Notes: a model not told the origin generated them from the letters alone. 64,000 nucleotides of DNA from Pseudoalteromonas rubra (GCF_000238295.3 NZ_AHCD03000036.1:200551-264550), one strand, 5' to 3'. Shown: positions 9,592 through 16,512, counted from the first letter of the stretch. Numbers and translations are program-made.

Positions 9592-9993
9592 ATGTTTGCA
9601 GCACATGGAAAATGGCAAATCGACATTGTGCCGCCAGTGATATTTGTGGATCTGGTTGGCGCATTTAATCGTGAAGGCGTGCGAGCGTTTGAGCAGCAGG
9701 CTCTGGCTGAGATTGCGCCTTATACCGATGGTGAGCTTCAGCGGGTGGTGATAAACCTGACCCAATGTGAACTGGCAACCGCAGACAGTCTGGCTGCATT
9801 GCAGGTGTATTTTGCAGATGTGGCCCAGCGTGGTTATCAGGAAATTGATTTTATTGGAGTGAACGCGTTGTCGCGCCAGTTACTGACACAACTGTGGCAG
9901 GCACACCCGGTGAAAGTGTTATTTTACCTGGATGCGGACGCTTACCTGGTCCAGCACCCGCATTATCGTGATGCGACGTCCTGGCTGAGTTGA
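9592..9993 (+). CDS. Small STAS-like cytosolic protein, function unknown
   Basis: 133 residues from the ATG at 9592; a TTG 48 bp upstream is in frame but less likely. Alternating hydrophobic strands and a helix (VVINLTQCELATADSLAALQ) look like a STAS/anti-sigma-antagonist-type fold, but no phosphorylatable Ser motif is evident. No signal peptide or membrane segment. It ends at a 9-bp hairpin shared with the convergent dps gene. The family assignment is a guess from the pattern. Confidence 0.6.
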   Translation: MFAAHGKWQIDIVPPVIFVDLVGAFNREGVRAFEQQALAEIAPYTDGELQRVVINLTQCELATADSLAALQVYFADVAQRGYQEIDFIGVNALSRQLLTQLWQAHPVKVLFYLDADAYLVQHPHYRDATSWLS

Positions 9994-10006
9994 GTCGCCT
10001 TGTTTG

Positions 10007-10030
10007 AGGTGGAGGGCGTGCCCTCCACTT
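10007..10030. terminator. Hairpin between convergent genes
   Basis: GTGGAGGGC (10009-10017) pairs perfectly with GCCCTCCAC (10020-10028). It lies between the stop codons of the STAS-like gene and dps and probably ends both transcripts, although there is no long T run. Confidence 0.6.
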
Positions 10031-10041
10031 ATCATTGAGTG

Positions 10042-10509
10042 TTATGCAAGATACGCTTTAAGCATCCACACCAGTTTTTCCTGCTCTTTGATGTAATCAC
10101 TCATCATTGCTGCGGTGCCTTCATCGCTGGCATCACCCGCCTGCTCCAGAATATCGCGCTGCATTTTAATCAAGGTGGTAAAGCCATCCAGTAAGCGTTT
10201 TACTGCTTCCTGGCCATCACTGATCCCTTTCGCTTCACTGATTTGACTGTGCTCCAGGTAATCGCTGAAGGCGTGCAAAGGAGTGCCTTCAATGGTCAGG
10301 ATACGTTCTGCGATTTCATCGACCTGAAGCAGCAACTGGTTATAAATTTCTTCAAACTTAACGTGTAACTCGAAGAAGTTACGGCCTTTGATGTTCCAGT
10401 GAACACTGCGGGCATTCATATACTGGATCTGGTAACTACTTAACAGGGTATTGAGGCTGCCTACCAGTGCCTGACTTTTCTGACTGTCTAATCCAATACT
10501 GTTGCTCAT
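10042..10509 (-). CDS. dps: Dps-family DNA-protection / ferritin-like protein
   Basis: 155 residues, standard Dps length. The ferroxidase signature is visible: SVHWNIKGRNFFELHVKFEE carries the conserved His and the Asp/Glu ligands of the inter-subunit site. Dps dodecamers oxidise and store iron and shield DNA during stationary phase and oxidative stress. ATG with AGGAGT upstream. No OxyR or Fur site was recognised directly upstream. It sits about 4.6 kb from a cluster of Fur-controlled sRNAs, which may be coincidence. Confidence 0.9.
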   Translation of the reverse strand: MSNSIGLDSQKSQALVGSLNTLLSSYQIQYMNARSVHWNIKGRNFFELHVKFEEIYNQLLLQVDEIAERILTIEGTPLHAFSDYLEHSQISEAKGISDGQEAVKRLLDGFTTLIKMQRDILEQAGDASDEGTAAMMSDYIKEQEKLVWMLKAYLA

Positions 10510-10564
10510 TGTTTACTCCTGTACTGTGGTTAAAAAAGAGGACGCGACATGGTGCGTCTGATTG

Positions 10565-10678
10565 ATGCTTAGTGTGACTAAAAAGGCGGCAGATGCCAAA
10601 TGGGAAAAGTCGATTGCAGGTATCGAGATTATTGAAGACAGTGCCGCCATGCAAGCGTCTCATGGTTGGAAAAAATAA
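10565..10678 (+). CDS. Possible 37-residue peptide or gene remnant
   Basis: An ATG-initiated frame of 37 codons (starts MLSVTKKAADAKWEKSIAG, ends SHGWKK) in the gap between dps and the small membrane protein gene. Composition looks protein-like, but there is no good RBS. It may be a small protein, a remnant, or chance. Confidence 0.2.
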   Translation: MLSVTKKAADAKWEKSIAGIEIIEDSAAMQASHGWKK

Positions 10679-10762
10679 GATATAGCAGCAGCTTAGCGCG
10701 GGTGTTAAGGATGCTTAAAGTTTGCCAGTTTGCGACGCCGTGCCCCAACAACGACTGCTAAG

Positions 10763-10776
10763 TTGATCTATCTCAA
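10763..10776 (+). promoter_or_regulatory. FNR-like box (distal)
   Basis: TTGATCTATCTCAA differs at one position from the FNR/EtrA consensus TTGATNNNNATCAA. It lies 50 bp upstream of a second, similar box. Confidence 0.45.
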
Positions 10777-10812
10777 ACGTAAAATGGGTTGTCTTTTCGC
10801 CACAGCAGCGCT

Positions 10813-10853
10813 TTGATTTAGGTCAAAATTTCCACGATCCAGAGGCGCATAAT
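10813..10853 (+). promoter_or_regulatory. FNR-like box and -10 element (class II arrangement)
   Basis: TTGATTTAGGTCAA (10813-10826) is one mismatch from an FNR box. A -10-like CATAAT lies at 10848-10853, placing the box centre about 41 bp before the inferred start site near 10860. This is the spacing of FNR-activated class II promoters. Target: the small membrane protein gene at 10979, with a leader of about 120 nt. Confidence 0.5.
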
Positions 10854-10978
10854 GAACTTAACAGGCACAGAGCGTGAACTTTTTCAGGGTAGTGTAAGTG
10901 CGTATCTGAGCCATCCCGTTAGGTTGTTATTTCGGTGTGCCAGAGCACAAATACTGTGCAGCACCCAAGGAGCGTATC

Positions 10979-11188
10979 ATGCAAGGTAAAACCCCTTCTC
11001 AACATAAATCCGAAATCGCTGTCGTAGTGATAGCACTGTTGACCTTTGTCGTGGGCCTGGTTGGCCACCTGGCAGGTGCCAGCTATGCAAATTCAGATGC
11101 GTTCGGTTATATCGCAGCGCCCATTCCACTGATTGTGGGGATCATCGCATTGGTGGCATACAAAATTGCAGCCAACGGCGATCATTGA
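10979..11188 (+). CDS. Small two-helix membrane protein
   Basis: 69 residues from the ATG at 10979, chosen because AAGGAGC lies 7 bp upstream. Two hydrophobic segments (about 12-32 IAVVVIALLTFVVGLVG and 44-62 APIPLIVGIIALVAY) indicate an inner-membrane hairpin protein. Function unknown. Two FNR-like boxes upstream suggest induction at low oxygen. A MITE-like repeat starts right after the stop. Confidence 0.7.
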   Translation: MQGKTPSQHKSEIAVVVIALLTFVVGLVGHLAGASYANSDAFGYIAAPIPLIVGIIALVAYKIAANGDH

Positions 11189-11190
11189 TT

Positions 11191-11400
11191 ATACCAATTT
11201 GCTTAATTAAGTGGTCTATTTTGAGGCGAGAAAATAGGGTCGATAACACCGCTCCCGCGTCCTGCTATCGCTGAGGCACCTACATCCCTATAGGCGAGGC
11301 AAAAATTTTGCTATTTAGTTGTTCTAAATAAGAAATTTTTAACGCCGTTAGCGTCCTATTTGCTCCTTCAAATAGACCAGGTATTAAGTGAAATTGGTAT
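11191..11400. repeat. MITE-like element with terminal inverted repeats
   Basis: About 210 bp without a gene. The ends ATACCAATTT (11191) and AAATTGGTAT (11400) are perfect inverted repeats, and the pairing extends imperfectly to about 31 bp, including GTGGTCTATTT against AAATAGACCA. Internal short inverted repeats are present. It has no transposase, so it would be mobilised in trans. Its right end overlaps the 3' end of the esterase gene and supplies that protein's last few codons. No second copy was seen in this window. Confidence 0.65.
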
Positions 11401-11998
11401 TACGTTCGAGTATGTCGACGATGTAATCGAGCACCGTCCGGGAATAAATTAAGGTGGTATGGCTGAGACGAAAGATCTTGTGCTCGGCCATGCCCTGCAA
11501 CTTGGTTTCGTCCAGTAGCACGGTGCCATCGGAACGGCTGCCTTTTTTCAACAGCGGCATCAGACCAATTGGCAAGTCTCCGGCGATACTATAAAGCTTG
11601 GCTTTAAACGGCCAGTTTTGCTGTTGGCTGAGCAGGTATTCGACACTGTTTTTGAGCAGCATATCGAAGCCGTGATCATGCATGTGTTTGGCGATATAGC
11701 TGCCTTTGTGTGGTGTCCCCAGGGTGATCACTTTGCTGATGGCCGCACTGGCGGCTGAATTGTGAGTGAGGTAATCCCGGGCCACCAGGCCACCCATGGA
11801 GTGGCAGACCAACGCGGCATCATGGCCCGCAACAAAGGCATCGATTTGTTCAAAGATAGCGTGTCTGTCGGGTGTCAGCGTGTTGTAGCTGAGATTGAGG
11901 ATGTCAAAGCCAAGTTTTTCCAGACGCTCGCACAGCGGGCGCATGACAAATCCAGACATATACAATCCATGTAAGACGACCACTTTGGTTACTGCCAT
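11384..11998 (-). CDS. Alpha/beta-hydrolase (PGAP1/esterase-like), intact copy
   Basis: 204 residues. The N terminus VVVLHGLYMSGFVMRPL gives the HG oxyanion motif. The nucleophile elbow is CHSMGGLVARDYL, a GxSxG variant with Cys at the first position. A Thr-Leu-Gly-Thr-Pro-His motif (TLGTPHKGSY) and a C-terminal catalytic His (LSHTTLIY) fit the lipase/esterase family. The final residues (RNTNFT) are encoded by the MITE-like repeat, so the natural C terminus may have been replaced. The gene is the last of a minus-strand yaeQ-esterase unit, and its 5' 90% is inside the 933-bp tandem duplication. Confidence 0.8.
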   Translation of the reverse strand: MAVTKVVVLHGLYMSGFVMRPLCERLEKLGFDILNLSYNTLTPDRHAIFEQIDAFVAGHDAALVCHSMGGLVARDYLTHNSAASAAISKVITLGTPHKGSYIAKHMHDHGFDMLLKNSVEYLLSQQQNWPFKAKLYSIAGDLPIGLMPLLKKGSRSDGTVLLDETKLQGMAEHKIFRLSHTTLIYSRTVLDYIVDILERNTNFT

Positions 11999-12336
11999 TG
12001 TTTTTACCTCTTTTGCACCTGGGTGAGCTTATCCTTGTAGTGTTTCGGGGATCAGGTGCACGCTGTGTTGTTCATCACTGAACCAAATCTCGCCATCCTG
12101 CACTGTGACGGTTAATGCCATTGTACGCGTTAGCATTTCAGCCATCACGCTGGTGGCGCTATAAGGCAGGCTGATGATTTTTAGGTTGCTATACTGGCGC
12201 AGGGTGTTTTGGTTCTTTTGCCACCATGGGCCTTGGTTGTTCTCACCATACGTATAAAGTACCACTTGTTTGGCTCGATTGCTGGCTTTTTTCAGCCATT
12301 TTTCTTCCGGCAAGCCAACACTGAGCCACAGCTCGA
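11404..12336. repeat. 933-bp tandem duplication, copy 1
   Basis: Copy 1 (11404-12336) and copy 2 (12337-13269) abut directly and look identical by reading and by their translations. The unit spans most of the esterase gene, the 30-bp gap and the 3' part of yaeQ. Flanks differ from the first base outside, with no clear microhomology. Confidence 0.9.
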
Positions 12337-12931
12337 GTTCGAGTATGTCGACGATGTAATCGAGCACCGTCCGGGAATAAATTAAGGTGGTATGGCTGAG
12401 ACGAAAGATCTTGTGCTCGGCCATGCCCTGCAACTTGGTTTCGTCCAGTAGCACGGTGCCATCGGAACGGCTGCCTTTTTTCAACAGCGGCATCAGACCA
12501 ATTGGCAAGTCTCCGGCGATACTATAAAGCTTGGCTTTAAACGGCCAGTTTTGCTGTTGGCTGAGCAGGTATTCGACACTGTTTTTGAGCAGCATATCGA
12601 AGCCGTGATCATGCATGTGTTTGGCGATATAGCTGCCTTTGTGTGGTGTCCCCAGGGTGATCACTTTGCTGATGGCCGCACTGGCGGCTGAATTGTGAGT
12701 GAGGTAATCCCGGGCCACCAGGCCACCCATGGAGTGGCAGACCAACGCGGCATCATGGCCCGCAACAAAGGCATCGATTTGTTCAAAGATAGCGTGTCTG
12801 TCGGGTGTCAGCGTGTTGTAGCTGAGATTGAGGATGTCAAAGCCAAGTTTTTCCAGACGCTCGCACAGCGGGCGCATGACAAATCCAGACATATACAATC
12901 CATGTAAGACGACCACTTTGGTTACTGCCAT
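12029..12931 (-). CDS. Chimeric esterase-YaeQ protein made by the tandem duplication
   Basis: 300 residues. Residues 1 to about 197 are identical to the esterase (CHSMGG elbow included). At the junction near base 12337 the frame continues, without a stop, into YaeQ from its middle (ELWLSVGLPEEKWLKKAS) to the YaeQ C terminus. The duplicated unit is 933 bp, a multiple of three. The esterase part keeps its catalytic residues; the YaeQ part lacks the N-terminal ~78 residues. It could be expressed from the esterase RBS, which is duplicated with it. If the duplication is an assembly error this gene does not exist. Confidence 0.6.
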   Translation of the reverse strand: MAVTKVVVLHGLYMSGFVMRPLCERLEKLGFDILNLSYNTLTPDRHAIFEQIDAFVAGHDAALVCHSMGGLVARDYLTHNSAASAAISKVITLGTPHKGSYIAKHMHDHGFDMLLKNSVEYLLSQQQNWPFKAKLYSIAGDLPIGLMPLLKKGSRSDGTVLLDETKLQGMAEHKIFRLSHTTLIYSRTVLDYIVDILELELWLSVGLPEEKWLKKASNRAKQVVLYTYGENNQGPWWQKNQNTLRQYSNLKIISLPYSATSVMAEMLTRTMALTVTVQDGEIWFSDEQHSVHLIPETLQG

Positions 12932-13269
12932 TGTTTTTACCTCTTTTGCACCTGGGTGAGCTTATCCTTGTAGTGTTTCGGGGATCAGGTGCACGCTGTG
13001 TTGTTCATCACTGAACCAAATCTCGCCATCCTGCACTGTGACGGTTAATGCCATTGTACGCGTTAGCATTTCAGCCATCACGCTGGTGGCGCTATAAGGC
13101 AGGCTGATGATTTTTAGGTTGCTATACTGGCGCAGGGTGTTTTGGTTCTTTTGCCACCATGGGCCTTGGTTGTTCTCACCATACGTATAAAGTACCACTT
13201 GTTTGGCTCGATTGCTGGCTTTTTTCAGCCATTTTTCTTCCGGCAAGCCAACACTGAGCCACAGCTCGA
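12337..13269. repeat. 933-bp tandem duplication, copy 2
   Basis: Second copy, abutting copy 1 at 12336/12337. After 13269 the sequence continues into the unduplicated 5' part of yaeQ. Confidence 0.9.
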
Positions 13270-13501
13270 TTTCGTCACTGTAGTTTTTTAGCCAGATATC
13301 CGGTTCGTCTTCGACACATAAGCCTTTACTGAAACTGAGTCCATCCTGATATTCCAGTGCAAATGCCAGTAGCCTGACCATCACGCGTTGGGCGTTTTCT
13401 GATGGATGTTGTGCCAGCGTGACACTGATGTCCTGATACACATGACGGTCCATATCGCTGAGCGAGAGGTTGGCCTTTAAAATAGTTGATTTGAGTGCCA
13501 T
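12962..13501 (-). CDS. yaeQ: YaeQ family protein
   Basis: 179 residues, matching the length of E. coli YaeQ. Recognisable blocks are MALKSTILKANLSLSDMDR, HPSENAQRVMVRLLAFAL, GLCVEDEPDIWL and TRTMALTVTVQDGEIW. YaeQ is a small protein with a PD-(D/E)XK-like fold; its biochemical role is unsettled. First gene of a minus-strand unit with the esterase. Its 3' two thirds are duplicated downstream. Confidence 0.9.
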   Translation of the reverse strand: MALKSTILKANLSLSDMDRHVYQDISVTLAQHPSENAQRVMVRLLAFALEYQDGLSFSKGLCVEDEPDIWLKNYSDEIELWLSVGLPEEKWLKKASNRAKQVVLYTYGENNQGPWWQKNQNTLRQYSNLKIISLPYSATSVMAEMLTRTMALTVTVQDGEIWFSDEQHSVHLIPETLQG

Positions 13502-13578
13502 TGCCTGTCCAATTTAGCAAAAACGCCATTATATCGGTAAATACACATTTTGTGCGGGGAAAATCAGGCTGATCTACG

Positions 13579-14013
13579 TTAGTCAAAATGCAGGTAGTAG
13601 CGGAACAGACAAGCCTGCAAAAGTGCGCAGCCAGGCAGTAACCAGAGCCCGTTAAAAGTCAGTGTGAGTATCAGCAGTATGGCGGGCAGGGTTGCGTAGA
13701 AAACAAGATGGCCATTGGTATAGCGGCCGCACAGCCAGTGAACCGGCAACCCAATGGCGAGCCAGCCTATCACGGAGAAAGCGAGGTAAAATGCTGAGAA
13801 GAGCGCGATGGTGGTAAGCAGGCGGACCGTTTCCATTGGACCGGGGAAGTCATCAAACATCAAGGCCGCAATACCCAGCAATAGCAGCAGGCCAGTGTAA
13901 AAGACACTTTTGACCGCGGCACTGTCCCAGTTTCCTTTCAAAACACATGCTCCCTGTTTGGTGTAACCTGTTGCTGCATCTTTGATCCCCCAATATCCAC
14001 GTTTATAGTACAC
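13579..14013 (-). CDS. Small multi-pass membrane protein, function unknown
   Basis: 144 residues from a GTG at 14013. A TTG at 13941, preceded by GGGAGC, would give 120 residues and is a real alternative. Three hydrophobic segments are visible (VFYTGLLLLLGIAALMF, TIALFSAFYLAFSVIGWLAI, FYATLPAILLILTLTF). No family recognised. It is divergent from ylqF. Confidence 0.6.
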   Translation of the reverse strand: MYYKRGYWGIKDAATGYTKQGACVLKGNWDSAAVKSVFYTGLLLLLGIAALMFDDFPGPMETVRLLTTIALFSAFYLAFSVIGWLAIGLPVHWLCGRYTNGHLVFYATLPAILLILTLTFNGLWLLPGCALLQACLFRYYLHFD

Positions 14014-14109
14014 TATGCGTTATTCATGTGTCGCGTGGCCGGGTTGCAGAAAGTATGTTTTCTGTGCGTCTACAGTCTGACACAGCCAGATTTAATAAGG
14101 TAGAAAACG

Positions 14110-15063
14110 ATGAGCAGAACAGGTATCCAGTGGTTTCCGGGACATATGAACAAGGCGCGCAATGAGATCAAAGAGATCATGCCGCAGATGGATGTGATTA
14201 TTGAAGTGCTGGATGCCCGTATACCCTACAGCAGTGAAAATCCCATGGTGGGGCAGTTGCGCGGCGACAAACCGGTCATCAAAATTCTGAACAAGGCTGA
14301 CCTGGCCGACCCTGAGCAGACACAGGCCTGGATGGATTACTTTGAGCGCGAAGATGGCGTCAAAACCCTCGCATTTGGCCATGACAAGGGCAACGAGGTA
14401 CAGCGGATCAATGCCTTGTGTAAGAAGCTGGCACCGCAAAAGGTGGGTCAGGATAAGCAGCTAAAGGCCATGATCATGGGGATCCCCAACGTCGGTAAAT
14501 CTACCTTAATCAATATTTTGGCCGGACGAATTGTGGCTAAGACGGGCAACGAACCGGCGGTCACTAAGGCCCAACAGCGTATTAAGCTGGAAGACGGCAT
14601 TATGCTGTATGACACGCCGGGCATGTTGTGGCCTAAAGTAGAAAACGAAAACTCGGGATATCGTCTGGCTGCCACCGGTGCCATTCGTGATACTGCAATC
14701 AATTATGAGGAAGTCGCCAGTTATACCGCTGAGTACCTGTTACAGGCTTATCCTCACCTGTTACAGGCGCGCTATAAAATTGATGAGCTGCCTGAATGCG
14801 ACTGGACCTTTATCGAAATGGCGGGACGTAAGCGCGGCTGTATTCGCGGTGGTAATCAGGTCGATACGCACAAAATGTCGGAGATCCTGATCAACGAACT
14901 GCGCGATGCTGTCATTGGCCGTATCACCATGGAAACACCACAAATGCGGGATGAGGAAGAAGAGATGGTGGCGCAGTTGCGTCTGGCTGCAGAGGCGAAG
15001 AAAGCAGCCAAAGAGGAAGAAAAGCGCCAGCGCCGCGCGCGCGCGCGTAAAAACCGTCGTTAA
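14110..15063 (+). CDS. ylqF: Ribosome biogenesis GTPase YlqF/RbgA
   Basis: 317 residues. A circularly permuted GTPase: the G4 motif NKADL (about residue 59) precedes the P-loop GIPNVGKST (about 123) and the G3 motif DTPG (about 174). The FPGHM motif near the N terminus is typical of RbgA. The C-terminal tail is highly charged (KEEEKRQRRARARKNRR), fitting rRNA contact. In Bacillus the enzyme acts late in 50S assembly. RBS TAAGG. It runs toward the sRNA cluster on the opposite strand, whose last terminator lies 30 bp beyond the stop. Confidence 0.92.
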   Translation: MSRTGIQWFPGHMNKARNEIKEIMPQMDVIIEVLDARIPYSSENPMVGQLRGDKPVIKILNKADLADPEQTQAWMDYFEREDGVKTLAFGHDKGNEVQRINALCKKLAPQKVGQDKQLKAMIMGIPNVGKSTLINILAGRIVAKTGNEPAVTKAQQRIKLEDGIMLYDTPGMLWPKVENENSGYRLAATGAIRDTAINYEEVASYTAEYLLQAYPHLLQARYKIDELPECDWTFIEMAGRKRGCIRGGNQVDTHKMSEILINELRDAVIGRITMETPQMRDEEEEMVAQLRLAAEAKKAAKEEEKRQRRARARKNRR

Positions 15064-15092
15064 TTCATGGGGTTGAAGTAAAAATCAGGCAT

Positions 15093-15309
15093 AAAAAAAG
15101 CCCGGGGCAGGGCTTTTTGATTTCATATCTACCGTCACCGATATGAGCAATGTAGCAAGTAAAATGTGAGTTGGTTGCCTGTGAGCCACATCAAGGGGCG
15201 TTAATGTTTTTCACCTGCAACCAGAGCTTTTTGCGTAAGCAACACGTATTTCTGAGTCGAGAAACAAACTGAGTACTACAACAAATTGAGCCGTCAACCT
15301 CTCTTTGTT
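15093..15309 (-). ncRNA. RyhB-like Fur-regulated sRNA, copy 1
   Basis: Inferred transcript of about 217 nt on the minus strand. From 5' to 3' it has an AACAAA/UUUGUU stem, a conserved UUGACGGCUC, and a GGUUGC...GCAACC stem whose loop holds AACGCCCCUU. Next comes a core (15124-15162) that is identical in all four copies and contains UGCUACAUUGCUCAUAUC, followed by a CAUAUC/GAUAUG hairpin. The 3' end is an intrinsic terminator with stem GCCC/GGGC and seven U. ACAUUGCUCA is the pairing core of enterobacterial RyhB, which silences mRNAs of iron-using proteins with Hfq. Assignment to RyhB is inferred from this core, length and Fur control. Ends are estimated from promoter and terminator. Confidence 0.85.
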
Positions 15310-15368
15310 GATAATGATTATCAGTTAGATCTAATCGGGTGTCAATACCTATTTGAAATTAATTCTCA
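15309..15368 (-). promoter_or_regulatory. Fur-controlled promoter of sRNA copy 1
   Basis: TTGACA (-35, 15340-15345), a 17-bp spacer, then GATAAT (-10, 15317-15322). A perfect 15-bp 7-1-7 Fur box TGATAATCATTATCA (15309-15323) covers the -10, and a second imperfect box (15354-15368, TGAGAATTAATTTCA) lies upstream of the -35. Fur with Fe2+ would block polymerase. Confidence 0.88.
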
Positions 15369-15407
15369 TTTAGGTTGTCCTGTGTCAGGCAGGTAAATTC
15401 CGGACAT

Positions 15408-15623
15408 AAAAAAAGCCCTGAGCAGGGCTTTTTACATTCATATCTACCGTCACCGATATGAGCAATGTAGCAAGTAATATAGTGGGTTGCCTGTGAGCTG
15501 CACCAAGGGGCGTCAGTGCTTTACACCTGCAACCTAAGCTTTTTTGCGTGAGCAACACGTACTTATTCTGGGTCGAAAACAAGTTAAAACATCAACAAAT
15601 TGAGCCGTCAATCTCGCCTTGTT
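15408..15623 (-). ncRNA. RyhB-like Fur-regulated sRNA, copy 2
   Basis: About 216 nt with the same architecture as copy 1. The 39-nt core is at 15439-15477 without any change. The GGUUGC/GCAACC stem encloses the CGCCCCUU loop with its own loop-proximal sequence. The terminator stem GCCCTG/CAGGGC (15415-15428) ends in seven U. Sequence outside the core and stems has diverged substantially, so this is an old duplicate under selection, not a recent copy. Confidence 0.85.
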
Positions 15624-15682
15624 GATAATGATTATCAGTTAGATCCGGGTGGGTGTCAACACTTATTTGAAACTAATTCTCA
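15623..15682 (-). promoter_or_regulatory. Fur-controlled promoter of sRNA copy 2
   Basis: TTGACA at 15654-15659, a 17-bp spacer and GATAAT at 15631-15636. A perfect Fur palindrome lies at 15623-15637 and an upstream Fur-like box at 15668-15682 (TGAGAATTAGTTTCA). Confidence 0.88.
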
Positions 15683-15727
15683 TTTGCGTTTTTGTAATTG
15701 GATCATCAGGCAGTAAATTTCAGGCAT

Positions 15728-15945
15728 AAAAAAAGCCCTGGTCAGGGCTTTTTACGTTCATATCTACCGTCACCGATATGAGCAATGTAGCAAGTAAAAT
15801 AGTAAGTTGGTTGCAAGCATCCGGCATTAAGGGGCGTTAATACTTAACACCTGCAACCTGCGCTGTTTACGTGCGCATCACGTGTTTCAGGGTCGAGAAA
15901 CAAATTACGTACTTCGACAAAGTGAGCCGTCAATCTCGCCTTGTT
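15728..15945 (-). ncRNA. RyhB-like Fur-regulated sRNA, copy 3
   Basis: About 218 nt. The invariant core is at 15759-15797. The GGUUGCA/UGCAACC hairpin carries the conserved CGCCCCUU loop. The terminator is GCCCTG/CAGGGC (15735-15748) with seven U. Its Fur box variant is shared with copy 4, grouping copies 3 and 4 against 1 and 2. Confidence 0.85.
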
Positions 15946-16004
15946 GAGATTGATTATCAATTAGATCCTTGTTCCTGTCAATGACTTTTTGAAAATAATT
16001 CTCA
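15945..16004 (-). promoter_or_regulatory. Fur-controlled promoter of sRNA copy 3
   Basis: TTGACA at 15976-15981, a 17-bp spacer and GATAAT at 15953-15958. The Fur box at 15945-15959 has one diverged arm (TGATAATCAATCTCA on the minus strand). An upstream Fur-like box is at 15990-16004 (TGAGAATTATTTTCA). Confidence 0.85.
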
Positions 16005-16124
16005 TTTAGTTTGTCCCTTACTGCTTGCTGTTGTGCGGGGCTTTACACCGATGTTTTTGATGATGTGGCTGGCGCTTAGTTGTCATGGAGAATATGAAAG
16101 AGAGTCTGTCTTCGTTCAGAAATG

Positions 16125-16331
16125 AAAAAAGCCCTGAGGAGGGCCTTTTGGGATCATATCTACCGTCACCGATATGAGCAATGTAGCAAGTAAAATATAA
16201 GGCGGTTGTTGAGTTACACCAAGGGGCGTCAATGTAACTCATTAACAACCAGTGCTGTTATCGTGCGCGACACGCGTTTCAGGGTCGAGAAACAATTAGA
16301 GTAACAAAATGAACCGTCAAGTCACTTTGTT
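16125..16331 (-). ncRNA. RyhB-like Fur-regulated sRNA, copy 4 (promoter-distal in map, first on minus strand)
   Basis: About 207 nt, the most diverged copy. The 39-nt core (16155-16193) is still identical. The central hairpin is rebuilt by compensating changes: GGUUGUU/AACAACC and GAGUUAC/GUAACUC around the same CGCCCCUUGG loop. This is covariation evidence for a structured RNA. Terminator: GCCCT/AGGGC (16131-16144) plus U run. A 120-bp spacer (16005-16124) with no recognised element separates it from copy 3, whereas copies 1-3 are about 40 bp apart. Confidence 0.82.
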
Positions 16332-16390
16332 GAGATTGATTATCAATTAGATCTTTGTGCCTGTCAATTGCTTTTTGAAAATAATTCTCA
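16331..16390 (-). promoter_or_regulatory. Fur-controlled promoter of sRNA copy 4
   Basis: TTGACA at 16362-16367, a 17-bp spacer and GATAAT at 16339-16344. A Fur box lies at 16331-16345 (same variant as copy 3) and a second at 16376-16390. Confidence 0.85.
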
Positions 16391-16512
16391 TTTATATTTT
16401 GGGTGTGTTGTGTTTAACCATTGTAGGCAATTGACACTGAAGGTGCGCCCTCATCCCGTACTAAGCATGTCCTATGTCTGGGTTTCAGGGCGCAACATAA
16501 AGTGCCGGCATA

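Noticed and set aside
10851..10988. 45-codon ORF overlapping the small membrane protein start
   Set aside because: Its ATG lies inside the predicted -10 element, so the inferred transcript would start after it; out of frame with the likely gene.
12029..12931. Native bifunctional esterase-YaeQ gene
   Set aside because: The junction coincides exactly with the duplication boundary and intact separate genes exist on both sides, so it is a by-product, not an ancestral fusion.
15385..15582. Short minus-strand ORF inside the repeated region
   Set aside because: It spans terminator, core and stem of an sRNA unit, has no counterpart frame in the other three copies and no RBS; chance frame.
16018..16248. 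76-codon minus-strand ORF across sRNA copy 4
   Set aside because: Covers the terminator and core of the sRNA and is not conserved in the other copies.
15064..16420. CRISPR-like direct repeats
   Set aside because: Repeats are ~310-390 bp units with promoters and terminators, not short repeats with unique spacers.
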